From RGIG1993 sp964564225 (lineage in GTDB: Bacteria; Bacillota; Clostridia; Oscillospirales; CAG-272): a stretch of 17,457 nucleotides of DNA. The notes below the pieces were generated by a model. The model had not been told where the DNA came from, did no database searches, and saw only the letters and a list, made by a program, of their open reading frames with translations. Shown here one piece after another: positions 14,421 to 17,457 of this stretch; within the stretch, counting starts at the first letter, position 1; every line of letters begins with the position of its first letter. The DNA lies in NCBI GenBank assembly GCA_964564225.1, contig CAZMAF010000037.1, positions 1-17,457 of the forward strand, given 5' to 3'. Position numbers and translations under genes: made by a program.

Positions 14421-15590
14421 TTATTGATTTTTTTCTTCCTTCTTTTTCAACTTCATCGGAAGATCGGCAAGAAAATCCACGCCCTTCTGCACACGACAAA
14501 GCTTGAAAAGATAAACACGCCCGATCGACACAAGCGACATCAGAAGATAAAAAACAATCGCCGTTCCCACCGTCGCCAAAAGCATTTTAAAGGCAGAATA
14601 CGTACCAAACACCCTGAACTTACTCCAGAACGGCGTATAATACCAGAACGCCGCCGAAACGTGAAGCACGAAAACACCCCACGTCGCGCGACCAAGCTCG
14701 GAGATCACACGGCGCGATACCTTATTTCTGATCGGTATTTGCATAAAAAAGAGCAACAGCATCACCGACATCACGACCATACAGGGCGAAACATAGCTGA
14801 TCAGTCCCGAACGCGAGGTGTACCAAACAGAAGACGTTTCAAGCGTGCCGTTTTTTACCATCATTTCGGGAATGATCTTCATACCCCACGCTATCAGAGC
14901 AGCAATCGCAAAGATCGGAAGCGTCACGAACCATTTTGCCCACTTCGGCGCGCCGTAAATGCGGAAATACGCGCCCATAACGTAAAGACAGACGAGCCAG
15001 ATCGCCGAATATCCGCCACCAAGTACGTAATTATCCGTTCCTTTATTGAGAAGCTTAAAAACCGCAGGCGCTTGAAGCATGATCATTACGGCGATATGTT
15101 GCCACTTTTTGAGAGAAAGCATACCCTTATTGAGAAGCGGAATCAAAGGATACATAAAGAAATAGGCGCAAAGATACCAAAGCTCACGTTTGATCAAAGG
15201 AAAAAATCCTGAAATCCACCACGCCTTTTGTACCGTAAAATCAGGAACAATAAAATGCATCACAAAGTTGAGAGCGGTAATCAGAAAGACGGTTTCGAGC
15301 CAAAGATAAACGAACCGTCGGAATTTAAACTCGGTCCTGACGTTGGCAAAACCCGAAATCAAGGCATAGCAATTCACCGAGCAATAGGTAATGACCTGTA
15401 AAAGATACGCCGCTTTATAGGTTGAAGTGAGCGCCTTCGTTGCCGAAAGCACACCGCCGTTGCCAAGAATATGCAAAAGCACGACCATCAGCATCGAAAT
15501 CACGCGAAAAAGCTCAACACCGAGATTGCGCTCGCTTTTCTTGGGCAGAATCGCTACCGTACTACCTTGAGAAAGAACCGCCGTCTGCAT
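14421..15590 (-). CDS. Membrane acyltransferase 3 family protein (OafA/WecH-like)
   Basis: A 389-residue integral membrane protein with about ten hydrophobic helices, normal for acyltransferase 3. The family motif R-x10-H is present in the first helix (Arg29 ... His40 in ELFRVISMLMVVLLH). Further helices follow, with a conserved-type late segment GRATWGVFVLHVSAAFWYY. Family members move acetyl or other acyl groups from the cytoplasm to sugars of cell-surface polysaccharides or peptidoglycan; the acceptor here cannot be inferred because no glycan cluster adjoins it. ATG 15590 is chosen because GGAGG lies 5 nt before it; the in-frame extension to 15611 has no RBS. The C-terminus ends in a Lys/Glu-rich tail. 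It is divergent from pepT, with back-to-back promoters. Confidence 0.88.
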   Translation of the reverse strand: MQTAVLSQGSTVAILPKKSERNLGVELFRVISMLMVVLLHILGNGGVLSATKALTSTYKAAYLLQVITYCSVNCYALISGFANVRTEFKFRRFVYLWLETVFLITALNFVMHFIVPDFTVQKAWWISGFFPLIKRELWYLCAYFFMYPLIPLLNKGMLSLKKWQHIAVMIMLQAPAVFKLLNKGTDNYVLGGGYSAIWLVCLYVMGAYFRIYGAPKWAKWFVTLPIFAIAALIAWGMKIIPEMMVKNGTLETSSVWYTSRSGLISYVSPCMVVMSVMLLLFFMQIPIRNKVSRRVISELGRATWGVFVLHVSAAFWYYTPFWSKFRVFGTYSAFKMLLATVGTAIVFYLLMSLVSIGRVYLFKLCRVQKGVDFLADLPMKLKKKEEKNQ

Positions 15591-15623
15591 AAAAACCTCC
15601 ATTATCTCCACATCATTTTATTC

Positions 15624-15652
15624 AGTATACCGCTTTTCACAAAAAATGTCAA
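15624..15652 (-). promoter_or_regulatory. Promoter of the acyltransferase gene
   Basis: On the minus strand TTGACA (complement of 15647-15652), a 17-bp spacer and TATACT (complement of 15624-15629) lie 33 nt before the start codon. Confidence 0.87.
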
Positions 15653-15663
15653 GAGCTTTCCCC

Positions 15664-15693
15664 TTGACAAACGCTTTTCAGGTGTGCTACAAT
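15664..15693 (+). promoter_or_regulatory. pepT promoter
   Basis: TTGACA (15664-15669), an 18-bp spacer and TACAAT (15688-15693) give a leader of about 21 nt. Its -35 is only 11 bp from the -35 of the divergent acyltransferase promoter, so polymerase binding on one may hinder the other. Confidence 0.85.
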
Positions 15694-15720
15694 CAACTCA
15701 TCATACAAACGGAGGTTACT

Positions 15721-16947
15721 ATGACCGTACTTGACCGCTTTTTGCGCTATATCGCCATCGACACCCAAAGTGACGAGGATTCAAACACAAATCCAAGCTC
15801 TCAAAATGAATTTAACCTTGCCCGTCTTCTGAAAGACGAGCTTATCGCTCTCGGCGCTGAAAACGTACGCCTTGACGAAAAATGCTATCTTTACGCCGAA
15901 ATCCCCGCAACCAACGGTTGCGAAAACGCAACAAAAATCGGATTTATTGCCCATCTGGACACCGCTCCCGACTTTTCGGGCAAAAACGTCAAGCCGCAAA
16001 TCATTGAAAACTACAACGGCGGCGAAATCGCGCTCGGCAACAGTGGCAGAAGCCTCACCCCCACGATGTTCCCCCACCTTGAAACTCTCATCGGCAGAAC
16101 GCTCATCACGACCGACGGCACAACCTTGCTCGGAGCAGACGATAAAGCAGGCGTTGCTGAAATTATGACGCTTGCCGAGATTCTTCTTACAAAAGATATT
16201 CCGCACGGCAAGGTGCTGATCGGATTCACACCCGACGAGGAGGTCGGCACAGGCGCTGATTTCTTCGACGTCGCAGGCTTTGGCGCAGACTTCGCCTATA
16301 CCGTCGACGGCGGCGCGGAGGGCGGCATGGAATACGAAAATTTCAACGCCGCCGCTGCCACCTTCACGCTGAAGGGCAGAAACGTACACCCCGGCTACGC
16401 CAAAAATACCATGATCAACGCCGCTCTCGTCGCAACCGAGCTTACATCCATGCTGCCGCCTGACGAAATTCCCGCCAAAACCGAAGGCTACGAGGGCTTT
16501 TTCCACCTCACAAGCATTGAAGGAACTTGCGAAAAGGCAACCGTCAGGTATATTGTCCGCGACCACGATTTTAGCAAATTCGAGGAAAAGAAAGCGCTTC
16601 TTCAGACAATCACCGACACACTCAATCAAAAATACAAAAGCGACACCGTCACGCTGTTGGTCAGCGACTCCTATCGCAATATGAAAGAGATGATCCTTCC
16701 CTGTATGCACCTCATCGAAAACGCGAGCCGCGCAGCCGAAGCCGTCGGCGTTACCCCCACCGTTGAACCCATCCGAGGCGGCACCGACGGCGCTCGCCTT
16801 TCCTATATGGGACTCCCCTGCCCCAATCTCGGCACGGGCGGCTATGCCTTTCACGGTCCATACGAGCATATCACCAAGGAAGGACTCGAAAAGGCCACCG
16901 CCATTCTCGTCGGGATCGTCAAGCAGTACGCCGCAACCAACGGTTGA
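15721..16947 (+). CDS. pepT: Peptidase T (tripeptide aminopeptidase, M20B)
   Basis: This cytoplasmic di-zinc aminopeptidase removes the N-terminal residue of tripeptides. It is 408 residues long, the length I recall for E. coli PepT, and the key residues fall at the same numbers: His78 and Asp80 in AHLDTAPD, the bridging Asp140 in GADDKAG, catalytic Glu173 and metal Glu174 in TPDEEVGTGAD, Asp196 in VDGG, and the late His in GGYAFHGPYE. The dimerisation insert (about 205-315, beginning NAAAATFTLKGRNVHPGYAK) is intact. ATG 15721 follows GGAGG at 5-6 nt; the frame is open to 15646 but that would cross the promoter. A single gene for using imported peptides; no peptide transporter is adjacent. 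Confidence 0.96.
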   Translation: MTVLDRFLRYIAIDTQSDEDSNTNPSSQNEFNLARLLKDELIALGAENVRLDEKCYLYAEIPATNGCENATKIGFIAHLDTAPDFSGKNVKPQIIENYNGGEIALGNSGRSLTPTMFPHLETLIGRTLITTDGTTLLGADDKAGVAEIMTLAEILLTKDIPHGKVLIGFTPDEEVGTGADFFDVAGFGADFAYTVDGGAEGGMEYENFNAAAATFTLKGRNVHPGYAKNTMINAALVATELTSMLPPDEIPAKTEGYEGFFHLTSIEGTCEKATVRYIVRDHDFSKFEEKKALLQTITDTLNQKYKSDTVTLLVSDSYRNMKEMILPCMHLIENASRAAEAVGVTPTVEPIRGGTDGARLSYMGLPCPNLGTGGYAFHGPYEHITKEGLEKATAILVGIVKQYAATNG

Positions 16948-16954
16948 CAAACGC

Positions 16955-16979
16955 AACCTCGGGTTGACAACCCGGAGTT
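16955..16979 (+). terminator. Weak hairpin after pepT
   Basis: AACCTCGGGTT (16955-16965) pairs with AACCCGGAGTT (16969-16979), with one mismatch and one wobble, just after the pepT stop. No T-run follows, so termination here is doubtful; the hairpin at 17093-17136 may be the real end. Confidence 0.4.
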
Positions 16980-17092
16980 AAAAATGAATCAAACGACAAT
17001 CTTAGCGAAAAAGTTTTGTTTTAATAAGACGCAAGACCCCCTCGGACCGCCCAAATACAAACATAGCAAAACCCAACTCCTTATACAAACCA

Positions 17093-17136
17093 ACAGAGCA
17101 AGAATAAAGGATAAACCCCTTCTATTCATGCTCTGT
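17093..17136 (+). terminator. Long imperfect hairpin, possible pepT 3' end
   Basis: ACAGAGCA (17093-17100) pairs with TGCTCTGT (17129-17136), and the stem continues with GAATA/TATTC and AAGG/CCTT around a mismatch and a bulge. A short TTTCT follows. The region 16980-17092 between the two hairpins shows nothing coding or structured. Confidence 0.4.
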
Positions 17137-17147
17137 TTCTCATATAG

Positions 17148-17230
17148 ATGAATTGATGCTGCCGCATCATGAATTGGCTTCGCCGTGAATTATCGCGCCG
17201 ACGCATTCGCTTCCATGAATCGAACTGAAT
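17148..17230. repeat. Array of TGAATT blocks separated by small hairpins
   Basis: The order is ATGAATT (17148-17154), a hairpin GATGC-TGCC-GCATC (17155-17168), ATGAATT (17169-17175), a mini-hairpin GGC-TTC-GCC (17176-17184), GTGAATT (17185-17191), TCG-CGC-CGA (17193-17201), and then degenerate ATGAAT (17215-17220) and TGAAT (17226-17230). The spacer hairpins differ in sequence but each is palindromic. I recall comparable TGAATT/hairpin repeats in gut Clostridia genomes; this is unverified. Confidence 0.6.
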
Positions 17231-17295
17231 CCAATATTTTTCATTCGACGCGCCCGCATTTGCTCACAAGTCGAAAAAACAGATATTATCCCGAG

Positions 17296-17324
17296 TTTTT
17301 TCTTTGTTTTTTCTTTGTTTTTTC
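17296..17324 (+). repeat. 11-bp T-rich tandem repeat
   Basis: TTTTTTCTTTG occurs twice in tandem (17296-17306 and 17307-17317), followed by a partial third copy (17318-17324), just upstream of the tRNA promoter. It may act as a terminator tail or bent DNA. Confidence 0.7.
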
Positions 17325-17335
17325 ACATTTAGGTA

Positions 17336-17364
17336 TTGACAAACGCGTTTTTTTGTGCTATACT
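17336..17364 (+). promoter_or_regulatory. tRNA-Leu promoter
   Basis: Consensus TTGACA (17336-17341), a 17-bp spacer and TATACT (17359-17364). The start site should be near 17371, leaving a 5' leader of about 36 nt for RNase P to remove. Confidence 0.88.
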
Positions 17365-17406
17365 ATCCAAGCGGTCAAGTGAACCGCACCGTCTTTGACC
17401 TAAAAT

Positions 17407-17457
17407 GCCGGTGTGGCGGAATAGGCAGACGCCCGGGACTTAAAATCCCGTGGGAGC
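17407..17457 (+). tRNA. tRNA-Leu (anticodon UAA), cut by the window end
   Basis: The 5' acceptor strand GCCGGTG (17407-17413), the D arm GCG...CGC, and an anticodon arm with stem CGGGA/TCCCG around the 7-nt loop CTTAAAA are visible. The loop places TAA at positions 34-36, giving leucine UAA, which reads UUA and UUG. The sequence stops at the beginning of the long variable arm expected for a type II leucine tRNA. The T arm and 3' end are outside the window. Further tRNA genes may follow. Confidence 0.93.

Noticed and set aside
14424..15212. A 262-codon open frame antisense to the acyltransferase gene
   Set aside because: The translation is Arg/His/Lys-rich nonsense typical of the complement of membrane-protein codons.
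15781..16956. A 391-codon open frame antisense to pepT
   Set aside because: pepT has all its catalytic residues; the antisense frame is Gly/Val/Asp-rich with no motif and no promoter or RBS.
17148..17230. Possible CRISPR array
   Set aside because: Repeat words are only 6-7 nt, spacers are 9-14 nt and self-complementary, and no cas genes are nearby.
17185..17382. A 65-codon open frame before the tRNA
   Set aside because: It consists of the TGAATT array, the T-rich repeat and the tRNA promoter, and has no RBS or plausible protein composition.

Overview
The window looks like chromosome from a low-to-mid-GC, Gram-positive, probably gut-associated Clostridia bacterium; the order is a guess. The basis is sigma-A-type promoters (TTGACA / 17 bp / TATAAT) in front of most genes, strong GGAGG ribosome binding sites, rho-independent terminators, two lipoproteins with Gram-positive-style lipoboxes, a DAP dehydrogenase, and protein sequences that read like Clostridia families. 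Everything is read from the sequence and from memory of the families; no search was run.

Layout. 1-245: the C-terminal tail of a large serine recombinase with a DUF4368-like end, so the window opens inside or at the end of a mobile element. 431-2665 (-): copA, a Cu(I)-exporting P-type ATPase, behind a duplicated promoter/RBS segment. 3020-4312 (+): a Fur/Zur-type repressor 3 nt ahead of a zinc/manganese-type binding lipoprotein, with a palindrome over the promoter. 4313-5479 (-): a DUF2974/Mbeg1-like alpha/beta hydrolase, convergent with the previous operon and abutting it stop to stop. 5685-7331 (+): gpmI, cofactor-independent phosphoglycerate mutase of the long type. 8747-7469 (-): a two-gene operon of a uridine kinase and a protein with two copies of a DUF1599/Nmad1-like domain. 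8913-9659 (-): an unrecognised lipoprotein. 9818-12799 (+): a 993-residue fusion of a 12-TM major facilitator transporter to a complete glycoside hydrolase family 2 enzyme. 13069-14052 (+): ddh, meso-diaminopimelate dehydrogenase, behind a 220-nt structured leader. 14053-14420: a non-coding gap with a MITE-like palindromic segment. 14421-15590 (-): a membrane acyltransferase 3 protein. 15721-16947 (+): pepT, tripeptidase. 16948-17406: a non-coding gap with hairpins and an unusual array of TGAATT blocks. 17407-end: the first 51 nt of tRNA-Leu(UAA).

The genes are mostly single-gene transcription units for metal homeostasis (copper export, zinc sensing and uptake), central carbon metabolism (gpmI), nucleotide salvage (udk), lysine/cell-wall precursor chemistry (ddh), peptide use (pepT) and glycoside uptake. 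The most unusual item is the MFS-GH2 fusion. Its predicted topology puts the hydrolase in the cytoplasm attached to the transporter, so a glycoside could be imported and cleaved by one polypeptide. Secondary points of interest are the orphan Zur/binding-protein pair, the duplicated Nmad1-like protein beside uridine kinase, and several small repeat families.
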